The notes beneath the pieces are model-generated. The model had not been told where the DNA came from. It worked only from the letters and a program-made list of their open reading frames with translations, and searched no databases. DNA of 64,000 nt from contig LNAC01000036.1 in assembly GCA_002007465.1 (NCBI GenBank), forward strand, positions 6,403,852 through 6,467,851, in the 5' to 3' direction. Made by a program: the position numbers and the translations under genes. Below, piece by piece: positions 37,100 through 49,489 of the stretch (within the stretch, counting starts at the first letter, position 1; the number at the start of each line of letters is the position of its first letter). This DNA is from Ailurus styani. Its lineage: Eukaryota > Chordata > Mammalia > Carnivora > Ailuridae.

Positions 37100-37700
37100 A
37101 AAATGGAGCAAGCAGACATGAAGACAGAACAGCCTGCGATCAGGAAAGATCACCTGGAGTTGTTGTTTTTTTTTTTAATAGCGTCACTTCATTTAAAATG
37201 ATGGAAGACGGAGTGGACAACAGAACACAGCCTACAAAAAACTCAGATTACTGAAGTGGATGAGGGAACTCAAAACATTCTCTGAGAACTTGGGAGGGAA
37301 AATGAAAATTAGTGACAGAAGAGATAAGAAATGAGGGACAGATTCTGGAAGCTGAAATATATACACAGGAAGAATCCTAAAAAGCAAACAGAAAAAGGAC
37401 AGATAAAAGAACCCAAAGAACTAACAGAAGAGTATTTCCCAAAGTTGTGAAAGGACTCTCGACAACAAAATGGCAGCTGAAGTACATAAACATATTCTGT
37501 TTAAACATTAAGTACAAAATATGACAAATGTTCAAAGAAAAAACAATCGACTGCGATAGAGTAAAAATCAAGATGACTTCAGACATCTCTCTAACATCAA
37601 ACACCAGAGCTCAAGGGGACAGTATCTAGAATTTTCAGGTAGGAAGTTTGTCACACAAGAACCTCATAGCTATTTAAGGAGGTAGCAGCATGTGAAGGTA
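37100..37700 (+). mobile_element. Possible HAL1/L1-related old fragment
   Basis: A-rich plus-strand sequence ('agtgacagaagagataagaaatgagg', 'catcaaacaccagagctcaa', 'ttttcaggtaggaag') resembles the ORF1-to-3' part of HAL1-type half-LINEs. Tentative. Confidence 0.4.
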
Positions 37701-37966
37701 TAGAAAGTCACTCTCAGATAATATAAAAACTTGGAGAATATAAACTACCACCATTCATTCCCTTGCCATTAGCCTTCAGGAAAAACTTGTCAGAGCCCAT
37801 GCTTTATTTAAATCATTAAACTCATGGTATAAGAAGAAAACATAAGCAGTGAGCTCCTCGACATAGGTCTTAGCAATGAGTTTTTAAATATGACACAAAA
37901 AGCAAAAGCAATGACAGCAGAAGTAAACAAGTGGGACGTCCACATCAAACTAAAAAGCTCTGCATA

Positions 37967-38152
37967 GGGGCGCCTGGCTGGCTCTGGTTAAGCATCTGAC
38001 TCTTGATTTTGGCTCAGGTCATGATCTCAGAGTTGGGAGACTGAGCCCCACGATGGGCTCCATGCTCAGCACAGAGTCTGCTTGAGACCCTCCCTCTCTC
38101 TCTCTGCCCCTCCCCCCTACTCTCTCTTTCAAATACATACATACACACATAA
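37967..38152 (+). mobile_element. CAN-SINE in L1
   Basis: Head ggggcgcctggctggctctgg (4-nt deletion in 'ctcagtc'). Approximate target duplication agctctgcata / agcactgcacc. Confidence 0.9.
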
Positions 38153-38325
38153 ATAGCACTGCACCACAAAGGAAACCATCATCAAAATGAAAAGGCAACC
38201 CAAGGAATGGGAGAAAACATTTGCAAATCGTAATATCTGATAAGAAGTTAATATCCAAAATACATTAAGAATTCATACAACTTAGAGGCAAAAAACAAGC
38301 AATCCAATTAAAAATAGGCAGAAGA

Positions 38326-38523
38326 GGGCGCCTGGGTGGCTCAGTGGGTTAAAGCCTCTGCTTTCGGCTCAGGTCATGATCTCAGGGTCCTGGGATCGAG
38401 GCCCACGTCGGGCTCCCTGCTCGGCGGGGAGCCTGCTTCCCCCTCTCTCTCTCTGCCTGCCTCTCTGCCTCCTTGTGATCTCTCTCCTTCTGTGAAATAA
38501 ATAAATTTTAAAAATCTAAAAAA
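38326..38523 (+). mobile_element. CAN-SINE, mustelid-type head, in L1
   Basis: Perfect 16-bp target duplication aaaaataggcagaaga at 38310-38325 and 38524-38539. Little divergence from its group; probably young. Confidence 0.97.
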
Positions 38524-39347
38524 AAAAATAGGCAGAAGATTTGAATACACATTTCCCTAATAAAGGTACATGAAAAGATGCTCAAAATCACTAATCATCA
38601 GGGAAATGCTAATTAAAACCACAATGAGATATCACCTCACACCTGTCAGAATGGCTATTATCAAAAAGACAAGAAATAACAATGCTGGCAAGGTTGTGGA
38701 GAAAAACTTGTGCACTGTTCGTGGGAATGTAAATTAGTACAGCCACTATGAAAAACAGTGTGGAGGTTCTTCAAAAAATTAAAAATAGATTTATTTACTC
38801 TATGATCCAGCAATTCCACCTCTTGGAACTTACCCAAAGAAAATGAGAACACTTATTCAAAAAGACATACACATCTCCATATTCCCTGCAGCATTATTTA
38901 CAACAGCCAAGATATGGAAACAATCTAACTGTCCATTGATGGATGAATGGATAAAGAAATTATGGTATATAGATACAATGGAACACTATCTAGCCATAAA
39001 AAAAGTATGAAATGTTGCCATTTATGTCAACATGGATGGACCTTGAGGGCATTATGCTAAGTGAAATATGTTAGCAGAGAGATACAAATACCATTTGATC
39101 TCATTTATATGTGGAATCTAAGACAAAAACAAAAACAAAAACAAAAAAGCTCAAATATACAAAGAAAAGACTGGTGATTACCTGAGATGAGGTATGAGGA
39201 GTGGGAGACATGAGTAAAGGGGGTCAAGAGGTACAGCTTTCTGCTTATAATATAAAGAAGTCACAGGGATGTAATGTAATGAAAAACTGCTAAGAAAGTA
39301 GATCTTAAAATTCCTTATCACAAAAAAAACATACTTCTTGTAACTAC

Positions 39348-39760
39348 TGTTGACCCTGAAAATAAAAGTTATTTTACCAGCAAAATAGGTTTATACAACA
39401 ATGGCAGGGGAATTGCAATTTGGGATGCATGAACTATGGCAAACCCACAGAGTTTCAGAGAACAAAGAGGAACACTACAGAGGAAGAGGAGGAGGTGGGA
39501 GGGGCTGCTTGAACAAAAGTCCACTGGAGGAAAGTGAGAGTTCAGGGTGGTGACGATTTCTCATTGGCTGAGTTGTGGCAGTTTCTCATTGGCTGGGCTG
39601 CTGTGGGGCCAGGGGAAAACCTCCCTCCCTGTTGCTAGAGCGGTAAAGTAGCATCTTCCTCCTGGCCTCTGACTTGACGGTGAGTTAGTAGGGCATGAGA
39701 GCTCCCCTTTCTGCACCCCCAACTCTATTATAAATGAGGTTTCCTTTATTTGGTTTTACA
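39348..39760 (-). mobile_element. Probable solitary LTR inside L1 3' UTR
   Basis: 413-bp segment interrupting the L1 3' UTR. Read on the minus strand it starts TGTAAAACC and ends GGGTCAACA (TG...CA), with two CCAAT boxes 25 bp apart in a duplicated unit (39563-39567 and 39588-39592 as ATTGG) and a late T-rich region, like a retroviral LTR. No internal retroviral genes. Flanking duplication is not convincing. Family not recognised. Confidence 0.5.
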
Positions 39761-40009
39761 TTATATAAGGTGATGGATGTTAGCTAGACTTACTGTGGAG
39801 ATCATTACACAATGTATACAAATATCAAATCATTATGTTGTACACCTGAAACTAATATAATGTTACATGTCAACTATACCTCAATTTAAAAAATAAATTT
39901 TTCAAAGGAAAAAAAAAACCCACATTATAAAAATTAGCAGTAAGCATAAAAGTAGTTAAATAATTTCAAATATGGTTATTTAATGCGTGTATAAAAAATC
40001 GTCATCATT

Positions 40010-40206
40010 GGGGTGCCTGGGTGGCTCAGTTGGTTCAGTGTCTGCCTTCAGCTCAGGTCATGACCCTGGGATCCTGGGATCGAGACCCAAGTCAGGTTCC
40101 CTGCTCAGCGGGAAGCCCACTTCCTCTACTTCTGCCACTCCCCCTGTTTGTGCTCTCTCTCTCTCACTCTCTCTTTCTCTCAAATAAATAAAATCTTTAA
40201 AAAAAA
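40010..40206 (+). mobile_element. CAN-SINE
   Basis: Head ggggtgcctgggtggctcag to an (AAATA)n poly-A end. Flanks share an atcatc-rich partial duplication. Confidence 0.93.
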
Positions 40207-40209
40207 TCA

Positions 40210-41170
40210 TTATTATCATCATCAAGTAATTATGCTTCAACAACAAAAAACATTAAATATCTAAGTCAAAATCCAAAAGAATATATTAAAAAATACTTGG
40301 GAAGTGGGCTGAAGGGCTGAATAAAGTAAATGTGAAGAAAAACACACCTTAACAGAAAAATGAGCAAATGATGATCAGATGATGAATAGTAACAGAAAGA
40401 AGTATATAAATGGCCAACAAACATGGAAAAAGTTCTACCACATCAATAAATTTAAAAATGCAATTTAAGAGACGCCAGGTGGCTCAGTCGGTTAAGCGTC
40501 TGCTCAGCTCAGGTCACGATCCCAGAGCTCCTGGGATCAAGTCCTGCCATTGGGCTCCTTGTTCAGCATGGAACCGGCTTCTTCTCTCCAAGGCTCGTGC
40601 GCGTTCTCTCTCTCTGGTAACTGACAGCCGCATCTCATACTGCGGTGGAAATGTACACTGAAAATAATCTTATAACAGTGTGACAATATCGTATGTATAG
40701 TTTTAAAACAGCTATACCTTCCTCTCACCTAAGCATTCCACGTCTAGTAGTTTTTCCTAAAGAAATAATCAAGCTGCAAAGATATGTACAAAGATGATCG
40801 CGGGAGCAGTACACACGATATCAAATCACCAGAAATGCATTAAACCACCAAAAGTAGGGGAGTAACATTTAAGCCATTTTTTAAAAAATCACATTTCAAG
40901 GAATATTTAATAAGGAAAAATGCTCGTGATATGAAAGTACTGAAAAACTGGTATTAAACATTTTATCTAATATGATATTTTCTAAAAAGAAAAAAAAATC
41001 CCCATGTATTTCCAAGTATAGAAAAAAACACTAGATGGAATTACACCAAATAGTCGTGAAGGATATTATCTCTGCAAGGTGATAATAATGTGTATTTGTA
41101 TTTATACTTTCCTATTGTTTGTAAATTCTTTAAAGCAAACATGTACCATGATTCATCAATTCTGAGGTAC
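40210..41170 (+). mobile_element. Old L1 3' region (L1ME-like)
   Basis: A-rich plus-strand sequence: 'atggccaacaaacatgg', 'ttaaaaatgcaattt', 'ctaagcattccacgtctagtag', then an L1 tail-like 'aagcaaacatgtaccatg'. Split by a short SINE at 40470. Highly diverged. Confidence 0.55.
40470..40618 (+). mobile_element. CAN-SINE, 3'-incomplete
   Basis: Head 'gacgccaggtggctcagtcggttaagc'. Body ends at the pyrimidine linker (tctctctctgg) without the (AAATA)n and poly-A tail. Confidence 0.85.
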
Positions 41171-41179
41171 ACATTTTTT

Positions 41180-42185
41180 CTTCATATTTAGTATCTCTGA
41201 AATTGGACTACATCTTCAGATTGATGTCATCTTTGGATGGCATATACTACTACTTTTTTATGTAGCAATAAAAAATAAAACAGTATCATTATTTTAGAAC
41301 GATCCAAAGGATAATGTTCAATGAGGAGATCCTCAGAAAAGAAGCATTCATTCCCCAAATGCAAACGATGGCACATGACCATCGCTGAAGGTGGTATGAG
41401 CTTTGGATGGTTCTATAAACCTTCCCCCGAATACAATGTACTCCATGGACGTGAAAACTCTCCTACATAAACAAGTACAGAGGTGAAGATGGCCTCAGGA
41501 TACACAAGTTTCCCCCTTTCGTTTCTAAATTAACTTTTATGGAATGCTTAGTTTGTTGTGGGGTTGTAGAGAGAATAGATTCTTGAGTTAATCATTCTTT
41601 TCCTTTTCCAAATATGCAAAATGAACTTTAATCCCACTTTGGCAAGGACTTCCTTTAATCTTCCAGATTGTAACTCCTCCCAACAAACAGGAGGGCAGAG
41701 AAGTTTGGGGAAACAGAAAGATGAGAAGGGACAGAGCTTGCTTGAATGAGTAAACCTAAATGAGGAGTCTTCTTCCCTCCTCCCCTCGGAAGACCCAGGG
41801 CCATCACTTCCGCCACTGCTTCCATGGGGACCGGAGCTGCCCTAATCAAGTGAGTGAACGAAACACAAGCAGCCACTTAAACCTCTTGGTTCTGGTCCTC
41901 CATACACCTTTTGGTTCCCTCTTGATTCATTGCTGTCTCACATCTCATTTTCCACTGCTACTTGAGGATGATGGCTGTGGTTTCTGGCCAATGCCTAGGG
42001 AGGAAAAAAGGATGTTCTTTCCAAATACGTGGGTAAGTTCCTGTTGTGTACAAGGCATTAAGTGCCGTGTGTAGTGCAAGAATATACAGAATACAGTAGT
42101 GGCTCTCAAAAAACGTAACTCTAGTAGATAAGACCTGTGTACCAATCACTACAGTCCAGTGGGCGGGGGGGAACTATTGCATCCT
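41180..42185. other. Unique intronic sequence
   Basis: No clear repeat; 42045-42105 faintly resembles an L2 end ('gtacaaggcattaagtgccg'). Confidence 0.4.
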
Positions 42186-42209
42186 GCCACTCTGGCTATT
42201 TAGTTTTTT

Positions 42210-42415
42210 TGTTTTTTTGTTTGTTTTTTTTAAAGATTTTATTTATTTATTTCACAGAGGGAGAGAGATCACAAGGAGGCAGAGAGGCAGGCGGGGGGGG
42301 GGGGGAAGCAGGCTCCCCGCTGAGCAGGGAGCCCGATGCGGGCCTTGATCCCAGGACCCCAAGATCATGACCTGAGCCAAAAGCAGAGGCTTTAACCCAC
42401 TGAGCCACCCAGGCG
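42210..42415 (-). mobile_element. CAN-SINE, mustelid-type head, with G13 run
   Basis: Reverse element with ggctttaacccactgagcc. Long perfect target duplication ctctggctatttagtttttt (42190-42209 and 42416-42435). Internal run of 13 G at 42293-42305. Confidence 0.96.
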
Positions 42416-42439
42416 CTCTGGCTATTTAGTTTTTTAATG

Positions 42440-43370
42440 TCATTCCCAATAAATATACCTAGATGGAGAAAAATATCTAAAAAGGTGGAAGGAACAGTGT
42501 GAACAGAAGAGAAGGAAAATGATAGGACTGTAATTTAGGTCTTTTTAAAAATTTTCAATGCTTATCGGGCCTGGAAGACTTATTTCACAGTAAGAATTTA
42601 AGGAAGCTTCCATCATGGTTTCTAACGCCTGGCCTTGAAATGTGCTGCAGGGACTGTGTCAGGAATGTGGAACTCATTCCTACTCTCATCCTGAACTGAA
42701 ACCTGCGACAAGAATCAATTAAAAAAACAAAAATAAAAACAACTTCCTTTATGGCCATTCTTCCTATCTTTGCAAACGTGGCAAAGAACACACACAGGAC
42801 ATGCAATCAAATTAAAAGTCTGCAAAACTTCTTTTCCACAGTTCATGCTTTTAGGAGTTATGTTATATAGATTGAGAACCAAAGAACGCATATTAAGACT
42901 GCCAGCCAAAGGGAAAGATTCCACCCAACCAAAAGGGATGCAGATTTATCCTAATACAGCATGACTCGAACTAGATAAAACATGAGAGAATAAAAGGATC
43001 TCAAAATTCATAGTAACTCATGCAGCCTCAGCTTAAAAGAAACCAACACATTTTTGTTACCATTAATAGTTTTTTTTAATAAATGATCTGGAAGAGAATG
43101 AATGTACAGATTGATCTGGACACTATCAATTTGGGAAATTCTGTGATGTCACATGGTCATTTGGACTAGATATTAGGAAGCAAAGCCATGGGTCACTGAA
43201 GGAATGGACTGCCATCAAAAATTCTTAAGGCTGTCTCTGGAGGTCTCCAAATATTAAATGAATGTTCTCCTGTTTGGGGGTTGGGACTTGATAAACTTTT
43301 CCAGCTAGGAGCTTTCAAGGACAGAATAAATATTTCTTTTTGCCTGTATGTTTATTGCCATGTTATGGAG
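42440..43370. other. Unique intronic sequence
   Basis: No recognisable element. Confidence 0.4.
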
Positions 43371-43374
43371 AGGG

Positions 43375-43485
43375 TACCAATCTTTGGTTTATTCATCCAC
43401 TCATTAATTCAAAAACTATTATTAAAGCACCTACCATGTTCAAAGTACTGTGTTAGGTGCTATAGAAGTTACACATCTTTAGAAA
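43375..43485 (-). mobile_element. L2 fragment
   Basis: 'ttattcatccactcattaattcaaa', 'aaagcacctaccatgttcaaagtactgtgttaggtgct' is the reversed L2 3' terminus. Confidence 0.75.
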
Positions 43486-43489
43486 CCTA

Positions 43490-44155
43490 AAGTAGGGTAG
43501 ATAGAAGACCTTTTTCAGAAAATTCCAAGAGTAAGACATTAGATCCATATAAAAAACAGAATAGCCAAGGACCACAATGAGAAGAAATCTCACTACGATA
43601 ACTATAACTGGTGGGTTTGAAGAAGTAGTAAGACAAAACATCATGAACGTCGTGTGACACAGAGACAGCACTATGGCATTACTTTTTCAGTAAGAGTAAA
43701 GAAAAGCAATTGCGACTTCCAGGGGGAGAGGGAGAGCCACACAAGAAAGTCTTGGTCCAAATACAAAACAAGCTAAAGTGGAGGATGATTCTAGGCCTCT
43801 GATTTGGTATAAAATCTTGACCTGACATTTGTAACATTCCCTTTCAATGGGACAAGGCTAGTGATTGCTGTGGACTCTCATCTTCTATTTAGGGGTCCAG
43901 TCACTTTATTTAGTTCTGCAATAAAGGACGCATAAGTAAGCACGTGGCAGTCTTATCCAAATCACAGATCAGTGGTGTATAGACATTTTATTTCTCAACG
44001 ATTGGGCTTAAGTAACGATAGGGCTGAAGGGAACTTTCATCCCCCATTTTACATCCTATAAGTCAAGAGTCTATCTAAATATCGGTTGTAAGGGAATCAA
44101 TTACAACAAAACTAAACTAAACTAAGAAACTAAAAGTAAATGTTAACGAATAAAA
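43490..44155. other. Unique intronic sequence
   Basis: Nothing recognised. Confidence 0.4.
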
Positions 44156-44170
44156 CTTAGCAAGAGTGAG

Positions 44171-44378
44171 GGGCGACTGGGTGGCTCAGTGGGTTAAGCA
44201 TCTAACTTCAGCTCAGGTCAGGATCTCAGGGTCCTGGAATCCAGCCCCGCATCAGGCTCATCGCTCAGCTCGGAGTCTGCTTGTCCCTCTGCCCCTCCCT
44301 CCACTCCTGCTCGCTCTCGCTCTCTCTCTCTCTCTTTCTCTCTCTCAAATAAATAAACAAAATCTTAACAAAAAAAAA
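44171..44378 (+). mobile_element. CAN-SINE
   Basis: Head ggggcgactgggtggctcag. Target duplication cttagcaagagtgag (44156-44170) and attagtaagagtgag (44379-44393). Confidence 0.95.
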
Positions 44379-44499
44379 ATTAGTAAGAGTGAGAGAGTGT
44401 AAGAGCCACATCCCCATTTTTCACTTTTCTTCACTTTTTTCTTAATGGAGGAACAGAGAGTGCTTCAAGCTGCTGGATGAAGAGAGAGCAGTATTAAGC

Positions 44500-44990
44500 A
44501 TGTGTTTACGACTTAGAGAGGTAATCACTGAAAGAACGAAATGCAGATACACCGAAAAATAGTTACTTCTGAGAAATGGAACCTGGGGACAGGTGGCAAG
44601 GAGTTCTTCGCTTTCTGTTTTAGTTCATCTTCAGTGTTTGAATATTTATTTCCTAGACCACATATTGCTTTTAAAATAACGATAACGATATGAATAAGAT
44701 ACTGACAGAGAAAGATCTCCAGAACATATCATTAAGGGGGGAGGAGGGGACAAGCACTAGAGTAATAGATATAATATATACAATAAGGTCCCATTTGTGG
44801 GCTATTTTTTATAAAGTAGCAGCAATATATATGTAAATCATATTGGCATAACTATATTTATGTTAATGTTTACAAAAGGACAAGATAGGAAAGTAAAACA
44901 GAACTTCCAAATTTTATTCTATATAATTCCATACTGATCAGATCCTTTACAATGAGAATATATGTGTATTGATGTATTACTTGTTCAGTT
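44500..44990 (+). mobile_element. Old L1 3' UTR fragments
   Basis: 'cagatacaccgaaaaatagttac', 'ggacaggtggcaagg', then 'gaaagatctccagaacatatcattaag' and 'aaggtcccatttgtgggc' are typical of plus-strand L1M 3' ends; diverged. Confidence 0.55.
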
Positions 44991-45044
44991 ATTTTTTTCC
45001 ACACTTCGAAAGAAGAAAAAGATCCCGTGACTATGTAATTAGTA

Positions 45045-45480
45045 GAATTGCACGATTCGATGGAAAAAAGAACAGCTTTGGTCTCAGAAAAACCTGCATT
45101 CTAACGCAAGCTTCACTAGGTCTGTTACCCTGAACAAGTTACTTTTCCTCTCTAAGCCTCCTTTTCCTTTTTGTGAAACAGCTTTATTGAGACATAATTC
45201 GCATACCAAACAATTCACTCACTAAAAGCATATGATTCAATGTATTTTAGCGTGTTCACAGGCTTGTGGGACTGTCACCACAGATGAATTTTAGAGCATT
45301 TCAGACCCCTAAAAAAACCCACACACCCATAGCAGGCAAGCCCCATCAATTTTCTTTCCTGGCAAAAAAACAGGGATCTGAGAGAGAGGACAGGTTACCT
45401 ACCTGATGGACTTATTACAAGAAAGAAAATATATCAGAGCCTCCAGCACAATGCCTGGCCCTCGGCAGGTACTCAGGAAC
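45045..45480 (+). mobile_element. MIR split by an L1M 3' end
   Basis: Left part 45045-45170 ('tttggtctcagaaaaacctgcattc', 'ctgttaccctgaacaagttac', 'ctctaagcctcc'). Right part 45376-45480 ('ggttacctacctgatgga', 'acaatgcctggccctcggcaggtactcag'). The two halves are collinear with MIR and separated by a minus-strand L1 end. Confidence 0.75.
45171..45375 (-). mobile_element. L1M 3' end nested in MIR
   Basis: 'gctttattgagacataattcgcat', 'gtattttagcgtgttcacagg', 'gactgtcaccaca', 'tagcaggcaagccccat': reversed L1MB-type 3' UTR, about 200 bp. Confidence 0.8.
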
Positions 45481-45489
45481 CTCAAGGAA

Positions 45490-46755
45490 AGTTCAAGGCA
45501 TCGGTGACAGAGAAATACACACAAGCGAGCTAGGGAAATCCCTTCAAGTACCTGGTATTCCTCTCCTCCGAGCAAATTCCACGAGAGATGTCCTCTCCCC
45601 AATTCTACTGAATACAAAAGAATCAGGTATCATGACAAAAAGTACACATTTGAAACTGTCAGCATTTGGGGGCATACTTTTAGAGTAAAGGTTTCAGGAG
45701 GACAGATCCGTCCTCAACCCTGCAAAAACGTGACGAGCAAGAAGCAAACACTGCAGTTGCTGAGAAGCTAAGAAGAACACCACGAGTTCGTATTGGACGA
45801 GCAGTTGAAAACTATGCTGTCATGTTTCTACTTTTCAAAGTGAAAATAAACATGACAGGTGCTCATTTGGCTGTTCGAGCACTTTCCACTGAAATGGCAA
45901 TTCCTCAAGCTTACCGACTGCAGCCTGAAGTTATAATTTATTACTGTTTCTCTATTATTCCCTTGCCTCGGCAGAAAGCAGAATATAGCACCTACGTTTC
46001 AAGACCCATGAGAGGTAATAAAGTATAATTATTGAGAATTTATGATTAAGCCATAAATTATAGGTACTTTTTACTTCAGCTGGTCAGTCAGGAGTTGGGG
46101 GAGGAAGGGAATGGGGTCAGAGGAAGGAATAACAAAAGCCTTTTCCTTTGAATAAAATGTCTGAATCGGGGCAGGATTGAGGTACACCTGGAGGATTTAT
46201 AAAGATACCACAGTCTCCAAGTTAAGTCCCAGAGGAGCCCCAGTTAAGAGGCTTTAAACTCCTAGAAGCCTCTGTTCTTCCTGCTCACAGGGCAACAGAC
46301 TCCCAACTGGAGTGCTCGTGTCGACACCAAAAATAGAAGCAGGGCATATTTTCAGGTTCTACCAGATCAAACGTTCATCATACTCTGGATCTTGCTGCTC
46401 GGAGCCATAGGCATTTCAAAGAAGGTGAACCTAATCTATAAAACACGACTGACCGGGCTCTGTAGGCAAACTCGGCCCTCAACCAAGGTCAGAGCGTGGT
46501 TAGCACAGAGCTCTGATTCAACTCTTCTCCCCCGCCCCCACAAGAAGCAGTTGGTGAGATGGCCCTTCCTTGCGGTTCCTTTATGTGGTCATGGAAATAC
46601 ATGTATGGAACAGGGACGTGCCAAGCTGGCAGAACTCGGAGCCTGAGGCAGGGTAAGAACGCAACGTTCAGTGCTCTTCTGTCCCCCACTCGCCTCACTA
46701 GCTCTCATGCCATGGCCCAGCTCCCCATCTTCACGGTTGGCCCCCACATGCAAAT
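45490..46755. other. Unique intronic sequence
   Basis: No repeat family recognised; slightly GC-richer and CpG-containing between 46250 and 46760. Confidence 0.4.
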
Positions 46756-46759
46756 GGTA

Positions 46760-46920
46760 GCCTGCAAAGCACTTTCTTCTTTGGCCTCCCAGTAACCCCG
46801 GGGAGCGAGTGTCAAGAAGTACCAGGTGTCGGGGGGAAGCACAGATTCGGGAGAAAGATGAACAGCGCAGAGCCCACAGACAATGCTGTGAGTCTGGAAC
46901 CCGGTCGCCTGACAGGAAGT
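46760..46920 (-). mobile_element. MIR
   Basis: 'cctcccagtaaccccgggg', 'agcacagattcgggag', 'gtgagtctggaacccggtcgcctgac' correspond to the reversed MIR core. Confidence 0.65.
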
Positions 46921-46929
46921 GGCCTTTCA

Positions 46930-48225
46930 TCATTCGGCCCCAAAGTGTTGGTGAAGGAAAGCTAAAACCAAAAGAGCAGCAGTGTGCATTTCAATTTGGA
47001 TGGCTTTTTTTGGGGGGAGGGGGGGCGTGGAAATTTTACTTGGCAACTGAAGCTTTGAGATAGCTATTCGAAAATGAGATTTAATTTGGATTGAGGGAAA
47101 CAAAAATAAAGAGGCCAGAGAGAAAAGAGTCATGAACAGTGACAAGGAAAAAGTAACAAATGAAGGGGGAGAGGCAGATAAAAAGGAGGTTTGCCCCAAA
47201 TGTTTGCCTAGCCCTCACCTTTGTCCTGACACAGCCTATCTCCACAGCCGGCTCCTGGTTAATGAACATAATTTGGTTGATGTCCCTTGAACTGTATAAT
47301 CTGTTCCACAAAAAACAAACCCACAGTTTGTCTCCAAGCCACTTTTTTAAGTCCCTAACTCCCTAGTTACATTCAGTCTATGGAAAACATCTGTGGCAAA
47401 GTAAATCATCCTACTCGGAGAAAGACCGGGGTGTATTTTTTTTTCCCCTCTAAGTGTGTTTTGAAGTCCTGGTTGGAAAATTAGTGAAAATTGTAAATCT
47501 GTTTGCAAATCCGGTCATGTCTAACTCTGAGATTAGGGCAAAGATTCCAATTTAAAAGTAAAACCGTGACAACCCCAGTTAAGCGTGTCCTCGGGCAGTG
47601 CCAGCAGGGCCTTCGCTCACGTCCACAGGCAGCGGATTTATTACAAGCACCCGACACGTTCCCCATCAGACACCCCTGGAGTATTTACTTGAGACAGCAG
47701 GGTTCAGCCTGCACTTCCTCTGTAGACCAATATATTATTATAAATTGAGCTAAACTGTTTCCTTTTCATAAGTGCTATGAAGTTCAGATTTCAGATATCA
47801 GCACAGGGTCGAGGTCCCTCCACAGGGCTCCTTGTAGGATTTGGATTCGAGAAAGAGAAAAGACAGCCATAGACGGTGGTTGCTTTTATTTTTGTATGAT
47901 TTTGTTTAAGAGGAGAAGGAAGAAGTTTCCTTTTAGAAATTGACTATGACATCTTAATAAAGAAAAGAGTAATTTTCTTTAATAATAAAAAGAATAAAGA
48001 AAATACATTCTAAATGGATATATTCTAAAAGCACACTTTGGGTACACTGTGCTGTGCCTGGCCCCGATCGGGAAGGTACCAGCCACTTCCCTGGTCTCTG
48101 ACTGCAGGAGCTGGGAAATCAGGAATGGGTATTAGGTCTTGGACACCAGCTCCCATACAATAACAGCACTCACTTCGGTTTATCACCTACAGTAGCTAAA
48201 GGGACAAATGTATATTTAAAAATGT
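46930..48225. other. Unique intronic sequence
   Basis: No repeat recognised; contains poly-G/T irregularities near 47005-47030. Confidence 0.4.
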
Positions 48226-48231
48226 ATATTC

Positions 48232-48436
48232 AGGGGCGCCGGGGTGGCTCAGTGGGTTAAGCCTCTGCCTTCGGCTCAGGTCATGATCTCAGGGTCCTGG
48301 AATCAAGCCCCCGCATCGGGCTCTCTGCTCAGCAGGGAGCCTGCTTCCCCCTCTCCCTCTGCCTGCCTCTCTGCCTACTTGTGATCTCTCTCTCTGTCAA
48401 ATAAATAAATAAAATTAAAAAAAATAAAAATAAAAA
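48232..48436 (+). mobile_element. CAN-SINE, mustelid-type
   Basis: Head ggggcgccggggtggctcagtgggttaagcctctgcc (one-base loss of the 'aaag' form). Tail (AAATA)n with mixed A/T. Confidence 0.93.
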
Positions 48437-48734
48437 AGCATACTCATTATGACATATAGTAAAAAGCACAATGCCACTATTTAATATTTTCACTACTAAT
48501 CTACTTCTGAGGCAAGAGAAACATGACTTTAAAAAGAAAGGGCAAAGAAAAAAGCACACAGAACACTCTTGTCATTCTCTTCTCTTTCCTTCCTGAACAA
48601 TTTGGTCCTAAAGCCTTTAGGTGAAGCAGAGGCACCATGGTGAGGGAGAAAGAGAAGGGCCCAGGAGCCCAGAGCAGGAGTCAGCACCCAAGTGGGGCGG
48701 GTGGGGGGGGTGGTTTGACATGAGTGTCAGAGCC

Positions 48735-48930
48735 CAGATGGGATAAAAGAACAAGTTCCAATCCACACACCTACTAACTGTGTAACCATGTCTATGTCAC
48801 TACATCAATTTAACCTGAACTGATTCTTGTACAACGTAACTATCACCTACTTTTTTGAGTTATGGAGATGATTAAAAGAATGCTTGATTATTGTCAGTCC
48901 CCAATCAATGTGGTTGTTATTCACATACTA
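48735..48930 (+). mobile_element. MIR
   Basis: 'caatccacacacctactaactgtgtaaccatg', 'gttatggagatgattaaaagaatg' follow MIR order; diverged. Confidence 0.6.
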
Positions 48931-48939
48931 CTATTATTC

Positions 48940-49485
48940 TAGATACATATATATATAGAAAAAAGACCAAAACAAATATGAACCTGATTTTTATATTCTT
49001 CTTTCATTTCATACTTTGCAGCGTTTCTTTCTCTACGTGAACATGTATTCTGCTTTCATAATCAGAATAGAACACAAAAGATGTTCTTAAATAAACGGAT
49101 GGCAGGTGAACTTCTAAAATGTACAGTTACCACTTCTACATGCAGAAAATTAACATAGCAATTTAGAATGGCATCAAATGACTCTCACTTCTTTTAAGGA
49201 CACAAACTGCTAATTGAAACTCTTGAACACAGTAACCAAAAGCAGGTGGTTTATTGGCTGAAATTAAAACCCATTTATACTCAAGGTAAATATCCATATC
49301 TGGGTGGTACATTAAAAAATGAGTAATCATCTGTGACCTACAAATGATGCTCGTTGACAGGGCAGGGACTTCAAAATAAAAACTTAGTTCACGAGGCAAG
49401 CAGGAGAGGGTCTCAGCAAGAGATGACCTTCAGCCTAAAAATGTTCCCACATGGAGATTTCAGTGTATTGGAATCAAGTCTAAAT
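48940..49485. other. Unique intronic sequence
   Basis: Nothing recognised. Confidence 0.4.
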
Positions 49486-49489
49486 GGTC

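Larger units (their letters stand above)
37800..39900 (+). mobile_element. L1M ORF2 end and 3' UTR
   Basis: Classic L1 order: 'aaaagctctgcat', 'aaaccatcatcaaaatgaaaag', 'atcacctcacacctgtcagaatggc', 'gcattatttacaacagccaagatatgg', 'ggatggaccttgagggcatta', ending 'gtacacctgaaactaatataatgtt' at about 39880. Carries SINEs at 37967 and 38326 and an LTR-like insert at 39348-39760. Confidence 0.9.
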
